DNA of 64,000 bases, taken from NCBI GenBank assembly GCA_024364735.1, contig JAGFNQ010001187.1, positions 316,198 to 380,197 of the forward strand. Reading direction: 5' to 3'. The notes below the pieces were generated by a model. It did not search any database, had not been told where the DNA came from, and was given only the letters and a program-made list of their open reading frames with translations. Origin of the DNA: Boesenbergia rotunda. Taxonomy: Eukaryota > Streptophyta > Magnoliopsida > Zingiberales > Zingiberaceae. The position numbers were made by a program, and so were the translations under genes. Position 1 is the stretch's first letter. Every line of letters begins with the position of its first letter. Shown here one piece after another: positions 24,201 through 34,466 of the stretch.

Positions 24201-26758
24201 AAACAGTTTGTTGCAAAATCTTTGCAACTGCGAAAGATGACTCCGTTTAATGAATAGGTAGGGGATGTGATATTAGTATTAGATTCAGTTCTTGTAAAGT
24301 CATCGGAAAAGAGTCAAATATTGTTAAGATGAGCATAATATGTAACTAAATACACCATAATAATACATATGAATCCCCAAAAAATCAAATTTTGAGATAA
24401 AGTTTTAGATTTGATTTTGAAGAAATGCACATATAATAAGGAAAAAAAATGAGTTTCAGAAGGGAAGTAGATTGTCTTAGTAACACGATAAAGACAAGAG
24501 AGAATAATCTGTAAACAAATTGCAAAGTGAGCGCTTAGCCACAAAGTGCCACATACTAAAGTATGAATAAGACAACAAAAAGAATGACCAAGACTAAAGC
24601 TATAAATGAACAAACCCTTAGAAAAAGAAATCTAGACTAACCTAAGCTAGGGTCTTATAGAGTCAGTTTGATTGTTGTGCCCCTCTTATGTTAGAAGAAA
24701 AATTCTACAAAATTTTTCTAAAACTGATAAAATGTGTTGAATTGTTAGCATCATTTTAGAAAGTAACACAAGTGGACTTTGAAGGGGACTATATAGCATA
24801 TGCCGTCTACATATGCAGCAAGAAATCATTCAAACTAATTTTCAATGTACCAAATTGACTTAAAACTCTAAGCCACCGTAAGTTTCATTAGTAAATTTTA
24901 TACTTAATTTTGTAAGTGATAAACACTTTAGAAAACACTTTATGCCATCACATTGTTGATTAATATTATATTTATGAGTTTAGCATTATAATATTTAAAT
25001 ATTTTATTTTTTGTGCGGAAATATGAATTGAATGTGTCGATAAATATACTTTATTGGTTGTATGCTAATCTTTTTTTATAAATATAAATATTTTTGGATA
25101 TCTTTAATATTGATTGTATATGTCCTTGCATAAGTCTCCACAAACAACATATGCACTATATAGTGGATCGATCATATATGGCCTACATACTCTTTTTGGA
25201 ACCTTAGCTGTTTGGAAATACCCAGACAGCAAATTAATTTAACATAGATGAAAATGATAAGAATAAGGTAGATGAGTGGGTTGCAAGAAATTTTTTTTAA
25301 ACCCAAAGATGATAAAACAGAGGATATAATGAAAAGGGGGTTATGTACAAAGCAGTCAGAATATTACATTGATAAGTTGAATCAATTAGATTTGGGAAGT
25401 GTAAAGGTTAGGTAAAGACGAGTCAATGTACTAATAATAATTTAATTGATTTATATAGTACTAATGTTAATGATATAGTCTTACATAGAGCTCAACTTCA
25501 TGTAGCTAACTCCAAATAATCTATAAATTTAAATCAAAAGGATGTAGCAACCAAGACCTCATAGTTTCATAAACAATTCACACTCCACTTGTAAGCTACT
25601 TCTAGTATAACAGGATTGAGATATATTAGCTTTGGAACTCATAATAAAAAAGAATAACTAAAAGAAGATAAAACCAAAAAAAACACTTGAATCTAAAGAC
25701 AAGAGGGCCCGAAGTAAGATATTCCCAAAGCCCTTTCCTTATGCCAATCCAATTCCATGAAGATTTATTCCAAGAAGATTTTTCAATGAAATGAGTAGTC
25801 TAAAGTAACAATTTGACAAATTTCATTAACAAGGACCCTTGTAACACCGTTATTATACGATGGCTCTCAAATTAAGTATCCTATCTAGAAATAAGAATGA
25901 TAAAAGGTGTACCTTTTTTGCACGCTCCTGCCCTATTACATATTTGTCGAGCCCCTCACATATTTCCTTTGGCGTCGGCAAGTCCTTTCCCAAATTCGAT
26001 CCACCCCAGCCGTCTTTCCCATTGAACCCACTGCCACTGCCACTGCCCGATCCGCCTCCTCCCCCGCTTCCACCAGGACCGGACACCCTGACGACATTTA
26101 AGTTAGGAGGAAACGGAGGCCCTGGTGGTGTGTGCACCGCCAACCCAGTGCTCTCCGGTGGCCCCGGCATCGGTGGCCAATTCTCCGGCGGCTCCCCAGC
26201 AAAGGACGACCTGAGCACCTCCAAAAATGGGGGCTTTACGCGATTTCCATCTTCCTCGTGCTCCCCTCTTCCCTTCGCAAGGTCGGCATCTCGAACGCGC
26301 CCGATCTCGACAAAGGTGCCCTGAAGGGGGACGAGCTTATGAGGGTGGAAATAATAAGCAGTCTTGCAGCTAGGGCATAAATTGAGGGCTTGATACCCTC
26401 CTCCTAAGCTTCCTCCGGCGACGGAGGAAGGGAATCTGTTGGAGAAAAGGATGTCCATGCGGTGGGAGCAGCGAGGGCACTGTGCCTCAGCTCGGATGCG
26501 CCGCGTGCGGAACTCGTCGGCTCCGCCGTCCCACTTGTGCCGATCCTGGCGTAAAAGTCCCAGGCAGCGGCGCGAGGAGGCGACTGCTGGGGACGATTGG
26601 AGAAGGCGGCGCCGATCGTCAGCCGCGAAGTCGGAGGCCGGACGGCGGCGGGAGAGGCGGCATACGGGCTCGGTTTCGGTGGCATAGGCCGAGATCTCGC
26701 TGCTGGCGGCGCGCACGGCTGCATCGCGGAGCTTCCTCCATCGGAGCACCCCCGACAT
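9229..26758 (-). CDS. CLPX: CLPX, ATP-dependent protease ATP-binding subunit (mitochondrial type)
   Basis: Thirteen exons were joined by eye, all with GT..AG borders and consistent phase: 26758-25913, 24047-23986, 23805-23705, 23567-23488, 21991-21941, 11875-11801, 11721-11644, 11075-11019, 10243-10173, 10083-9984, 9882-9715, 9643-9521, 9453-9229. The 2037 nt encode 678 aa. Features in order: an Arg/Ala-rich N-terminus typical of a mitochondrial presequence; a C4 zinc site (CPRC about 94-97, CPSC about 128-131); a Gly/Ser-rich linker; Walker A GPTGSGKT (332-339); pore loop GYVG (365-368); Walker B GIVYIDE (392-398); GRFP (524-527); and sensor-2 GARGLR (586-591). ClpX is an AAA+ hexamer that unfolds substrates for the ClpP protease. 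The reading frame is intact despite two large insertions in intron 5. Targeting is inferred from the N-terminus only. Confidence 0.95.
10088..10110. repeat. (TA)n microsatellite in CLPX intron 9
   Basis: A short pure TA run directly upstream, in transcript sense, of the exon 10 acceptor (TAG at 10086-10084). Confidence 0.9.
12072..17158 (-). mobile_element. Ty1/copia retrotransposon, full structure, decayed coding
   Basis: Two LTRs of about 200 bp (about 12073-12273 and 16960-17158) are flanked by a likely ATTTT target duplication (12067-12071 and 17159-17163). On the minus strand the 5' LTR is followed directly by TGGTATCAGAGC, an initiator-Met tRNA primer site, and the 3' LTR is preceded by the polypurine tract GAGGGGGAG. 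Coding pieces in order are: gag (from 16451), protease DSGATDH (about 15480), the GAG-pre-integrase H..GHLG segment (about 15080), integrase with TPQQNGVTERKNRHL (about 14550), reverse transcriptase, and RNase H (12835-12281). Stops and frameshifts separate them. The element is in the same sense as CLPX. Confidence 0.93.
12281..16451 (-). pseudogene. Broken copia gag-pol
   Basis: The polyprotein is split over many short frames. Gag opens with MATFGILKPDISIF at 16451, and its UBN2-like part with LDGKNYFSWASHIELWL reads until 16215. Protease, integrase core and integrase C-terminal parts lie in different frames. The reverse transcriptase active site reads YVDN at 13222-13233 where functional copia enzymes have YVDD. 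The RNase H part is the best preserved (YSDADWAGSPTDRRS, then a 184-aa frame to 12281). A 77-bp direct duplication sits at 14839-14992. It cannot encode an active polyprotein. Confidence 0.9.
17205..18300. other. Possible non-autonomous DNA element in CLPX intron 5
   Basis: A GC-rich block (17215-17540, with repeated GGCGG/CCGGC words) is joined to a very AT-rich stretch (17560-18200) that ends in a second GC-richer block at 18215-18290. The two outer ends carry AAAATTTCG and its complement CGAAATTTT, so this may be one terminal-inverted-repeat element. No transposase is present and no target duplication is clear. This is a weak call. Confidence 0.25.
18436..21670 (+). mobile_element. Full-length RTE-type LINE with 19-bp TSD
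   Basis: The element starts GGCCGGTCCCAAGCCCGG, contains a single long ORF, and ends in a (TTG)n tail, the style of plant RTE-clade LINEs. It is flanked by identical copies of TTGGTTATAATTTATTCAT at 18417-18435 and 21671-21689. Perfect flanks and an unbroken ORF point to a young insertion. It lies antisense to CLPX within intron 5. Confidence 0.95.
18518..21637 (+). CDS. LINE ORF: endonuclease and reverse transcriptase
   Basis: A 1039-aa uninterrupted protein. The first 80 residues carry an imperfect duplicated segment (LQGPTVTSRQGPLHL appears twice). From about residue 92 comes an apurinic-like endonuclease: TWNIGT (about 95-100), QETKW with Glu124, GGDLNGHVG (228-236), SQIDYF (about 293-298) and TQHR with His323. 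The reverse transcriptase follows, with NYRGIKL, NQFGFMPGRST, the DLEKAYDRVP block, GLHQGSALSPYLF, and catalytic FADD at residues 784-787. The C-terminal part has WYGHVLRRP, common in plant RTE elements. All catalytic motifs I can see are intact. An in-frame TGA lies just upstream of the chosen ATG. Confidence 0.95.
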   Translation: MDPLKYYANARMFPGRNALQGPTVTSRQGPLHLQNPGVVLNMQGFALQGPTVTSRQGPLHLHENLGVVLNRQEFSHHRWTKNKHYKKSNSLRFGTWNIGTLTGKTMEVVDTMIRRKISILCVQETKWVGEKAKMIENSGFKLWYTGKSKTRNGVGIFVDSSLKDEVVGVVRKGDRIIALKIVVAKEVVNVISIYAPQVGLDEETKSRFWSDLDEVLQNIPPNEMILIGGDLNGHVGAKNEEYERVHGGYGFGTRNEEGKTILDFAIAYDLILANTFFKKKEEHLITFKSGNNKSQIDYFMVRKRDRKICKDCKVIPGESLTTQHRLVVLDIRLSYNINRGKIYTTPRIKWWKLKDGKQNILKEKVGIQALDEIYSDSNTTWDKMVSKLKIVAKDVLGESKGHAPPRKESWWWNEKVQEKVKEKRIAYKELYICKNEENLKKYTIAKKEAKKAVNEVKNKTFERLYQNLDTKEGERDIYKIAKARERKTRDLSQIRCIKDECDRVLVNDSEIKERWKIYFHQLFNESLGDQLDLGNLSISNEYRNFNFHRRIQTSEVEQALKGMQNGKAVGPDDIPIEVWKCLGKKGIEWLTKLFNLIWKTKKMPNQWRVSSLVPLYKNKGDIQNCANYRGIKLMSHTMKLWERVIEKRLRKETTVTENQFGFMPGRSTIEAIHLLRQLIEKYREQKKDLHMVFIDLEKAYDRVPREIIWRILEKRGVSVTYIDLIKDMYEDVTTRVKTSGGLTEAFPIRIGLHQGSALSPYLFTLIMDELTRHIQDTVPWCMLFADDIVLIDETREGVNAKLESWRETLEMKGFRLSRVKTEYMEFKFSNARRSETIVKIGDDELSKIENFKYLGSFLQSDGGIERDVLHRIQAGWLKWRLASGVLCDRKVPLKLKGKFYKTAVRPAMLYGAECWAMTRAHEQKMKVAEMRMLRWMCGHTRMDRIRNESIREKVGVASIEEKLRETRLRWYGHVLRRPINAPVRRCETMINTHIKRGRGRPKKTWLTTIKQDKFYLNLDDDIVGDRTQWRKRIHIADPT
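23192..23274 (+). mobile_element. 49-bp RTE 3'-end insertion with 17-bp TSD (CLPX intron 4)
   Basis: A short segment (23209-23257) reads AGTCGACCCCGCCTACTGAG.. and ends in a TTG-rich tail. It matches the last bases of the LINE at 21618-21670 (CCGACCCCACCTAGTGGGAT.. plus TTG tail). It is flanked by 17-base near-identical copies (AATTAAGTATTACTATT and AATAAAGTGTTACTATT). It is therefore a severely 5'-truncated LINE or a SINE-like RTE partner. Confidence 0.8.
24048..25912 (-). other. CLPX intron 1
   Basis: An AT-rich intron of 1,865 bp between the zinc-finger/linker exon and the short exon 2. I see no gene or clear repeat. Open frames here are short and lack known domains. Confidence 0.8.
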
Positions 26759-28200
26759 CCCAACGCTTCCGAGGCGAGAGAGAGAGAGACGCGACGACGA
26801 CGATGGAGTGAGCGTTGCGTAAGGGTAAAAGATAACGAGGGGGATGGATTAGTAGTGAAGGATCCCCTCCAGTGTGAACTTACAGCTACGACCTTACAAT
26901 TCCAATAGCACTGGCTGTCACCGCCCTTTTGTTACGTGCTTTTAGACGACAATCTTAGCCACCAATTCTATAAACTGGTGGGTCCCATTCTTGGGACGTT
27001 TATAGGGCCCACTCTTTTAAAACTAATCAACAAAGAAGAACTAAAATATCTTTAAGCGCTACAAATTGAAAAAAGTTTTTTTTTAAAAGAATTTTGGTGA
27101 TCTTTGTTTTTGATATTTTAGATATCAATTTTTTTAAAAAAATTAATCTCAAAATTAATACTTTATTTTGTTTAGTAAGGGTTCACTTTTTCAATTAAAT
27201 TATAATGTTCGAGTTAGAACAATTAAAAATAAAAAATACTCATAATTTATCTTTATAATTAGATTATAATATTCAATTATAATTTTTTTAAAAAAAATGA
27301 CTTGAGATGTCTCCCATTATATGGTATTAAAATTGTTAATTTTAAAATTTAAGATAAAAAAAAGATAAACGCTTAATTTTGGGATTATAAAAATATTTTC
27401 AAAAGTTTGATATAAAAATCATCAATTTAATATAAGTTTAGGAACTAAATAGTGCGTCCCTATATTTTTTTCAATACAAATAAATTGTTTTAAAATCTTT
27501 AATATCAAATTCAATTTTTCTCACTTAAAAAAAATTATTCTCACTCCCTATATACAAATTTTGTTTATTTCAATTCTTTAATACAAGTATTATCTAATTA
27601 TTCTTATTTTTTAATATAAAATCTAAAATAAAATATAATTTATCTTAAATTCAACATTATTTAATTAGAATCGCCAAATCAATTTAACTGAGCTCCGAAT
27701 CAATTAATCTGAGAAAAAAAATCGGGTTCAATTGGATAGAAAATACTTAATTATAGTTAAATAATGTTAAATTTAAGCCTCATTTGAGATTGTTTTTTTA
27801 AAAGTTTCTATTATAAAAAAATCATGCTTAATTTGATAGTAAATATATTAAATTTTAATTTAAATATATTAAATTTAGAAAAAATTATATATCTTTTTAA
27901 ACTTTTATATTTATAAAAAATAATGATAATTTAGATAAATGGGTGTGCATAAAGACTTGAATTGAAAATAAAGAAAAATTTACCTACGCAGAATGGAAAT
28001 AAATTTTTTATAACATAGAATCGAAGAAAATTGAGTTTGATATCAGGAGTATAGGAGAATTGACTTTATTATCATGAAAATAATATTTTATCTTAAAAGA
28101 AATATATATAATATTATATATTAATTTTTTTTCCTTAAAAAAGAACTAAAAAATCGCTTAATTTACATTTTTGGCAATTAAAATATTCACCTATTCGTGC
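26759..28200. other. Divergent intergenic region
   Basis: It separates the start of CLPX (-) from the transcription start area of the BED/hAT gene (+), so it should hold both promoters. The first 150 bases are GC-rich. The rest is AT-rich and includes, at about 27440-27980, a dispersed repeat that recurs inverted at about 41230-41840. No coding sequence is evident. Confidence 0.5.
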
Positions 28201-28269
28201 AAATTTGCACATCCGTTCTATGAGAACCGAACCGGGGGATTATAAATTCGGCCCACGGGTTTGGCCCAT

Positions 28270-28953
28270 GGGCAAACCCGAGAAAACCCTTGTGCTTCCG
28301 GGAAGCGACGACGGCGCGCCCAGGTCGCTCCCGTTTTGGCCCAAAACCCTAGCCCCTTGTCTCCGGATCTCGGCCTCCGACTACCGTCGTCGTTGCCTGC
28401 GGCGGCGGCACCGCCTTGGTACAGCCTTCTTCCGCTGGAGCCCGCAAATAGACATCCTGCGGATCGGATCCTGGAGGTATTCACCTTCTTGCTGCTTCTC
28501 CTGCGCTCTTTGGCAGCGAACTCCTCATTTGTTGTCGAGTTTCTCGGTTGTTACCGGCAGGTTTCGAGTATATTACACCTTCAGTAGATTTAACTTTGTC
28601 TTGAACTTTCAGGTCTTGCTTTGTTACATTGTGATTGTATTTCCCCGCTGGATCCTATTTATCAAATTGATCTTCTGTAATTAATTCTGTAGAACTCTTT
28701 GGTGTTTATGAAATTTAAATTTAGTTTCAGAGTAGACTATTATACAAACACTAAACCCGTTGAGGGCTTTATTAAATGGTAATCTAAAAGGTTGAGAAGT
28801 AGTGAATGGTATATTGGAAATTGCTATAAATATTGTAGTGATAACAATCGTGAAATCCTTTTTTGGGTAATAAATTTCTACTCTGTGTACTCAATTTAAG
28901 GATAATAGAAAACTATCCTCGAGTAAAATAGTTTGTTTTGTTACATTATGCAG
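28270..28953 (+). other. Presumed 5' UTR exon and intron of the BED/hAT gene
   Basis: A GC-rich stretch ending TCCTGGAG|GTATTC at about 28475-28478 could be a noncoding first exon. A matching acceptor ATTATGCAG lies at 28945-28953, five bases before... the ATG at 28958 (CAG|CACAATG). Small frames inside have no recognisable domain, so I treat them as untranslated. No cDNA evidence is available. Confidence 0.45.
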
Positions 28954-28957
28954 CACA

Positions 28958-31075
28958 ATGGAGGGTAGTGACTCTGAAATGAACATGGAAACTATGAAGG
29001 CTAGTGACTCTGAAATGAATATGGAATCTATGAATGGTGATCCAGTGAACGTTCCAGTGAACTTGATGCCAGTGAGCACAGTGGTTATGGATGCAGAAAC
29101 AGCACCAAGAGCGACAAGAGGAAGGAGAAAGAAATCGATGGTGTGGGAACACTTCACTGTTGAAGTTGTATCTGGTGGATGCACTCGAGCTTGCTGCAAA
29201 CTATGTAAACAAACCTTTGCATACAGTAATGGTTCTAAGGTAGCAGGCACTAGCCATCTTAAGAGACACATTTCACTGGGTTCCTGTCCAAAGATTAAGA
29301 ATGGAAAGCAACAACTTCCATTAGCCTCCACCACACAAATTGAGGGAGATACAACTGATCCACCCAAAAGACGCTATAGAACTTCTAACATGCTGAATGT
29401 TTTTGAACAGGAACAGAGTGTCACATACCTAGCAAAGATGATAATTTTACATGAATACCCACTCCATATTGTTGAAAACCCTGCTTTTGTATCCTTTATT
29501 CAAAGTCTCCAACCACATTTTAAGTTGATTGATGTTAATTCCGTTGAAGGTGAAATCTTATCTATATTCCACACAGAAAAACAAAATCTCATGCATGTCT
29601 TTCAGACCATGCCTGGGAGGATCAGTCTCACTGTGGGACTGTGGACATCGAGCCAGAGTCTTGGTTATATTTGCCTCAGTGGCCAATACATTGACAGCGA
29701 GTGGAAGTTGAATAGAAGAGTGCTTAATTTCCTCATGGTATCCTCGCCTCATTCTGAAAATGCCCTGAGCGTGGCAATTACTGTTGGTCTTTCAGATTGG
29801 AATATGAAGAATAAGTTGTTCGCTGTCACTCTAGACAACGAATGCTCATCACATGACGTCTACAGCTCTAATCTCAGAGGCCATCTTTCTGACAAGAATG
29901 CACTTATGCTCAAAGATCGATTGTTTGTTGTGCGATGTTATGCAAGTATCCTGAATGTTGTTGCACAGGATCTGATTGCTTCAGTTCAAGAAATTTTATA
30001 CAACATTCGGGAGAGTGTGAAATTCATTAAAGCTTCTCAATGGTCAGAAAGAATTGATGAAATTGCCTCACAAACAGGAATTCCTGTCAGAAAGGATCTT
30101 TCTCTTGACGTGAAAACTCTGTGGAATACAACTTACCTCATGCTAGATGCTTCATTGGAGTACAAGCATGCATTTACTTTCTTAGAGACATGTGATGACA
30201 ATTACAATGAAGCACCATCAGCTGATGACTGGAAGAAGGTGGCTGTGGTTTGCACATACCTGAAACTTTTGTATGACTCTGCAAACACTATCATGACAAC
30301 AATAGATCAAACTGCAAATATATTTTTCCATGAAGCATGGAAAGTCCAGCTAGAGTTGACTAATGCGATTCTGAATGAGGACACAATTGTGAGCAGCATA
30401 GCTAAGAAGACGCATGAAAAGTTTGACACGTATTGGAAAGATTGCAGCCTTGTTTTGGCTATTGCCGTGGTTATGGACCCTCGCTTTAAGCTGAAGCTTG
30501 TTGAGTTTAGTTTCTCAAAGATTTATGGTGGAGATTCTGCCAGATATCTTAAAGTAGTTAATGATACTATTCATGAGTTATATCATGAATATACTGCCCA
30601 GCCAGTAACATTGATGACTACTTATGTGGATCATGGGGAGGCTAACCATGTGAATGGGAATGAGGACATTCAACCTTCAACTTCGCATCCCATGGGAGAT
30701 GATCTTATAGACTTTGATATCTATCTCTCAGAGGTGTCAGCAAACCAGTCAGTAAAGTCTGAGTTAGATCAGTACTTGGAAGAGTCTCTTGTCCCACGGT
30801 CCCAAAGCTTTGATATCCTTAATTGGTGGAAGCTCAACAACATCAAGTATCCTACACTTTCCCATATGGCTAGAGATGTCTTGGCCATTCCTGTGTCCAT
30901 GGTAGGTTCTCTCTCCATATTTGATACAGGGACCGGAAGTAGAGTGCTTGATGATTATCAAAGTTCTCTACGTCCTGAAACAGTGGAGGCTCTTTTTTGT
31001 GTGAAAGACTGGCTCCAATATTTTCCCATTTTGGGAGATCTACCATCAACTGCAATCGTCAAAAGGGAATTGTAA
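28958..31075 (+). CDS. BED zinc finger / hAT-dimerisation protein (DAYSLEEPER/RICESLEEPER-like)
   Basis: A single-exon 705-aa protein with an ATG start. The N-terminus holds two copies of a SDSEMNME-like repeat. A BED finger follows: W63, F66, C80-x2-C83 and H100-x3-H104. The central part is hAT-like (SLTVGLWTS.., FAVTLDNECSSHD.., RCYASILNVVAQD). The C-terminus has the hAT dimerisation signature: DQYLEESLVPRS, FDILNWWKLN, YPTLSHMARDVLAIPVS. Length and layout fit DAYSLEEPER-type proteins, which are transposase-derived host genes needed for normal growth in Arabidopsis and rice. I see no terminal inverted repeats or 8-bp target duplication around it, which supports a resident gene rather than an active hAT element. 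It may bind DNA and regulate transcription; that is inferred from the family. Confidence 0.88.
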   Translation: MEGSDSEMNMETMKASDSEMNMESMNGDPVNVPVNLMPVSTVVMDAETAPRATRGRRKKSMVWEHFTVEVVSGGCTRACCKLCKQTFAYSNGSKVAGTSHLKRHISLGSCPKIKNGKQQLPLASTTQIEGDTTDPPKRRYRTSNMLNVFEQEQSVTYLAKMIILHEYPLHIVENPAFVSFIQSLQPHFKLIDVNSVEGEILSIFHTEKQNLMHVFQTMPGRISLTVGLWTSSQSLGYICLSGQYIDSEWKLNRRVLNFLMVSSPHSENALSVAITVGLSDWNMKNKLFAVTLDNECSSHDVYSSNLRGHLSDKNALMLKDRLFVVRCYASILNVVAQDLIASVQEILYNIRESVKFIKASQWSERIDEIASQTGIPVRKDLSLDVKTLWNTTYLMLDASLEYKHAFTFLETCDDNYNEAPSADDWKKVAVVCTYLKLLYDSANTIMTTIDQTANIFFHEAWKVQLELTNAILNEDTIVSSIAKKTHEKFDTYWKDCSLVLAIAVVMDPRFKLKLVEFSFSKIYGGDSARYLKVVNDTIHELYHEYTAQPVTLMTTYVDHGEANHVNGNEDIQPSTSHPMGDDLIDFDIYLSEVSANQSVKSELDQYLEESLVPRSQSFDILNWWKLNNIKYPTLSHMARDVLAIPVSMVGSLSIFDTGTGSRVLDDYQSSLRPETVEALFCVKDWLQYFPILGDLPSTAIVKREL

Positions 31076-33590
31076 CATGTCAACAGGTATAACTTTTATC
31101 AACAAACAATTGCTTGATGATATGAGATTTGGCACATTGTTACTTCTTTGATTTAATAGACTTAGGACAGTATTCTTCAATGAGCAGCTCTTTCTAAGGA
31201 TCCAAAATCTGTAGTTTCCATTGTATTGCTATAATTTGTGATCTTATTCATGTTAGATGATGTGAATGTGTTCTTTTTCTTCTCATTTTTTGAGCAATCA
31301 GCATTCTATTATGCAACTCTTCATGTTCCATTGGCTCTAGAGGTGGCTTTTTATAACTTGAACCCCATAAACCAAATTGAAATCCAACTAGCTCTTGGTT
31401 TTATTATGTAAATAATGCCAAATTGATCTTTAAAATCAACCTTACAACATTTTTTTCTCTTATTAATTGTGTTTAGGAGGTGGACAGAATTCAACTCCGA
31501 CCTCTTTACTCTCCTTGCTTGATGCTAACAAGCCATACATGAGCCAAAGACCACACTCCGAATCCAGTTTAAAGTTCTCGGTAAGCATGCGGTAAACTTG
31601 ATTTAGGTTAGATCAGGCTCATTAATTAGCTCACATGGACCCTTTCATTTGGTTGTTGAGATGGGACCTAGGAGATGTTAGTTGAGAAATCTGTCTCAAG
31701 CTCAATCATTCTGCACAAGAAAGTGTTGCTTGCCACCATAATCGAAATATATATTTGAAATTTAATCGGCGAGTGGAACGGTAAATTTTTATTTTCCGAG
31801 TAGTCCATTTGGAAAATTTAAGAAAAAGATAACTTTATGAAAGCAAACTAAATGCTTTCCATACACAATGACAAAATATTAATTTATATACTAATTCGTT
31901 CTATCTCTATGCCAAACATTCTTTAGCACCGAGCGTTTGTTTTCATGTAATCCACGTCAGATTCCTAGCCTTTTGTGAGCATGATTGAGATGCCAAATTC
32001 TCCATATATTTTTAATTTTAAGTCAATTTACAATATAGATTTTATATTATAGGAAATGTTGTATAAGTTTTTCGATAGTCTTGGACATAATCTAATAACA
32101 TACTTCTTCTGGATTCAATTTAATCTATAATATAAATAACAAAAATGTAACTTCTACAAAACACACTAATATGAATTAATACAAAGATATTAGAAAAAAA
32201 TAATAATATTGAATTTGAAATGATTATCTGATTTTAAAAAAAAATTTATTGACGTCAAGATAAATTTTAAAAAAATATATTGAAAATTTAGTTTGATAAT
32301 TAATATTTTCAGATCTGTTATTTATTATGTTTTTTTTTTTGATAACATATGATAGTTGAGTTTCGAAGGTTAGATTCTCAGAGTAATACAAAGATATTAG
32401 AGATCACTTAATATGATGTGTATTATCATTTCAAGCATAACCTAACAACCTATGAAACTAAAAGTTGGGAGGGAGATTTGTGGTTTGTGGAATTGATGGC
32501 TGTGGAACAAAGACACTGATGAGATGAGAGGGACATGAGCCAGAAATAAAGAAAAATAAATATATATTTATATTTTTTAATTTATATTTTAAGAGAGTAT
32601 GGAGTAATGAGACTATTCTTATGATTGAGGTGGGGGCACTAGAACCTAATGGATGGACCCACCACAGCAAAAAAGATAATCATTTCTTGGATGGTGGGAT
32701 CTCTCCTACTAGTACTAGTGGTGATTCTCACTTTGATGAGAGATTAATATAAAATGAGAATTATAATTTTTTTCCGTCAAATTACTGAATCAAGTTGTAA
32801 AATTTCTGAAATACATAAATCACATAATTTAATTTTAAATTATCCAATTACATATTCGTTTTATTTTTTTAATATTTGCGTGACGATATATAATAACTTT
32901 AATCATTATTACATTGTAATAATTGATTAAAAATACTTTTTAAAAAATAATTAAAAAATTTTTTATTATAAAAAATTCATATTTGAGAGTATAGATATAA
33001 TTAAGAGAATGAAATGAACACATAGAACTTAACTTTATATCATTCTGAACTCTTAAGTTTGTTCGTAAATTTTGATCAAAATCGTGATGAACTTAGAAAA
33101 TTTAGAATAATATGAAATCAGATCATATGTGATCATCTAGTTCTCCTGATTATATTTATATCTTCAAATATAAATTTGACATATTATAATGAGAATATCT
33201 TTCTTTTTAACATTAATCAAATTTTTTAATCAAATATAACAATTTATTCATAACATTATTGTTCTCATAAATTATGTCTAAATCGGTTGTTATAATATAG
33301 CAATGGAATCAGAGGGGTAAAAAAGGGATGAGGTATATAATTTGATAATTTTAAAATTAAGATGGGTGACTTAGATATTTTAAAAATTTTCCTATGTTGT
33401 TATGTAATTTATCATATTTCATAGAGAAAACAAGGGCAAAATTTTTTGTGTAAGTGGGTTAAGAAAATAAAGTTACTATTTTTAAAAACCTTGATATTTT
33501 ATAGTTTTTGGTCTTTCGAGTGGCCGGTAATTAATAAAGAAACCAAGGCAATAAAAAAAAGGGCCTTCTTTTTCATCTCCAAGGGGAGTT
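31076..33590. other. AT-rich intergenic region
   Basis: The first few hundred bases probably include the 3' UTR of the BED/hAT gene. The remainder is AT-rich with short low-complexity runs. Minus-strand frames such as 32458-32670 have low-complexity sequence and no domain. I see no gene. Confidence 0.5.
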
Positions 33591-33618
33591 CCATCTTCCA
33601 TTGGAGCCTGCAACTGAG

Positions 33619-33647
33619 CTCTCGCTCTCTCTCTCTCTCTCTCTCTC
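33619..33647. repeat. (CT)n tract in the presumed 5' UTR of the ankyrin gene
   Basis: A CT dinucleotide run. Pyrimidine runs of this type are common near plant transcription starts. A possible donor GAAG|GTTGGT follows at about 33673, and a possible acceptor (AAGAACAG) lies near 34400, which would make a 5' UTR intron. Confidence 0.6.
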
Positions 33648-34466
33648 CCTCCCTTAAGCCTTGCGCAGTGAAGGTTGGTTTCGTTTTCTCTCCTTTTCTT
33701 GCGGTTGCCCCTTTTATATTCCTTCGTAGATCTCGCTGCAATCGGTTTTCGCCATTCGGCCGGCGGTAAAAATCGGTTCTTTTTGTTGGTGTTGCTCCTT
33801 GCTGGTTTGATCGTGGATCCTGTAGTCACAAAAAATTGTTTTTGATCGGTGAATTTTTATTGCTATTTGGCGGAGGTTGTGAATTTGATCATTGTTTCGG
33901 GCTCCGATTGTTTTTTTTTTTTTTTTTGCAATGGAATCCTTTTTTAAGAAAAATGTTACGGGCTTCTATCTGGTACGAACATAGATTCTTCTTCTTAAAA
34001 GTTCCTTTTGTGGGATATTTTTTATTTGTATGCGGTGGCCTACGGGATGAATCCGATTCTTGTTTCAGGCTTTTATTTCTTTGTGTTTTTATTTTCAGGT
34101 GCCGTAGTGGATTTAGCTTCTTAGATTTCTATCTTATTAGGGGGGTTGTATGCATCATGCTGCTGCTGCTTCACCTCGTTTTAGTTGAATTGGCATGGTT
34201 TTGCGTCTGTGATGGCTGATTCATAACGAAAAGGGGAATCGGTTGTCAAATTTCAAGCCTTTCCAGTACTTGAGGTGGATCTGTAAACAGATTTTTTTTT
34301 TGATGCAAAAAGCATCAAAGATTGTCCTTTATGTATGGTTCATCTTGAAAAGGGGCTGATTTGGTGCTTAGCAAATGCTTGTTCTGATTGCAAGAACAGG
34401 ATTTGGTTCTAATTGTTTCGTTTTTGTTTGGTAAAAGGAACTGAAAACTTAGTTGGCGTTGTGAAA

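Noticed and set aside
25860..26324. 154-aa plus-strand Pro-rich open frame
   Set aside because: Shadow of the Gly/Pro-rich part of CLPX exon 1.
28205..28684. 159-aa open frame upstream of the BED/hAT gene
   Set aside because: It runs through a probable 5' UTR exon and intron and has no recognised domain; the codons look incidental.
34413..34466. Longer N-terminus for the SKIP35-like protein
   Set aside because: The extension starts at TTG, not ATG, and likely includes intron or UTR; the first ATG is at 34467.
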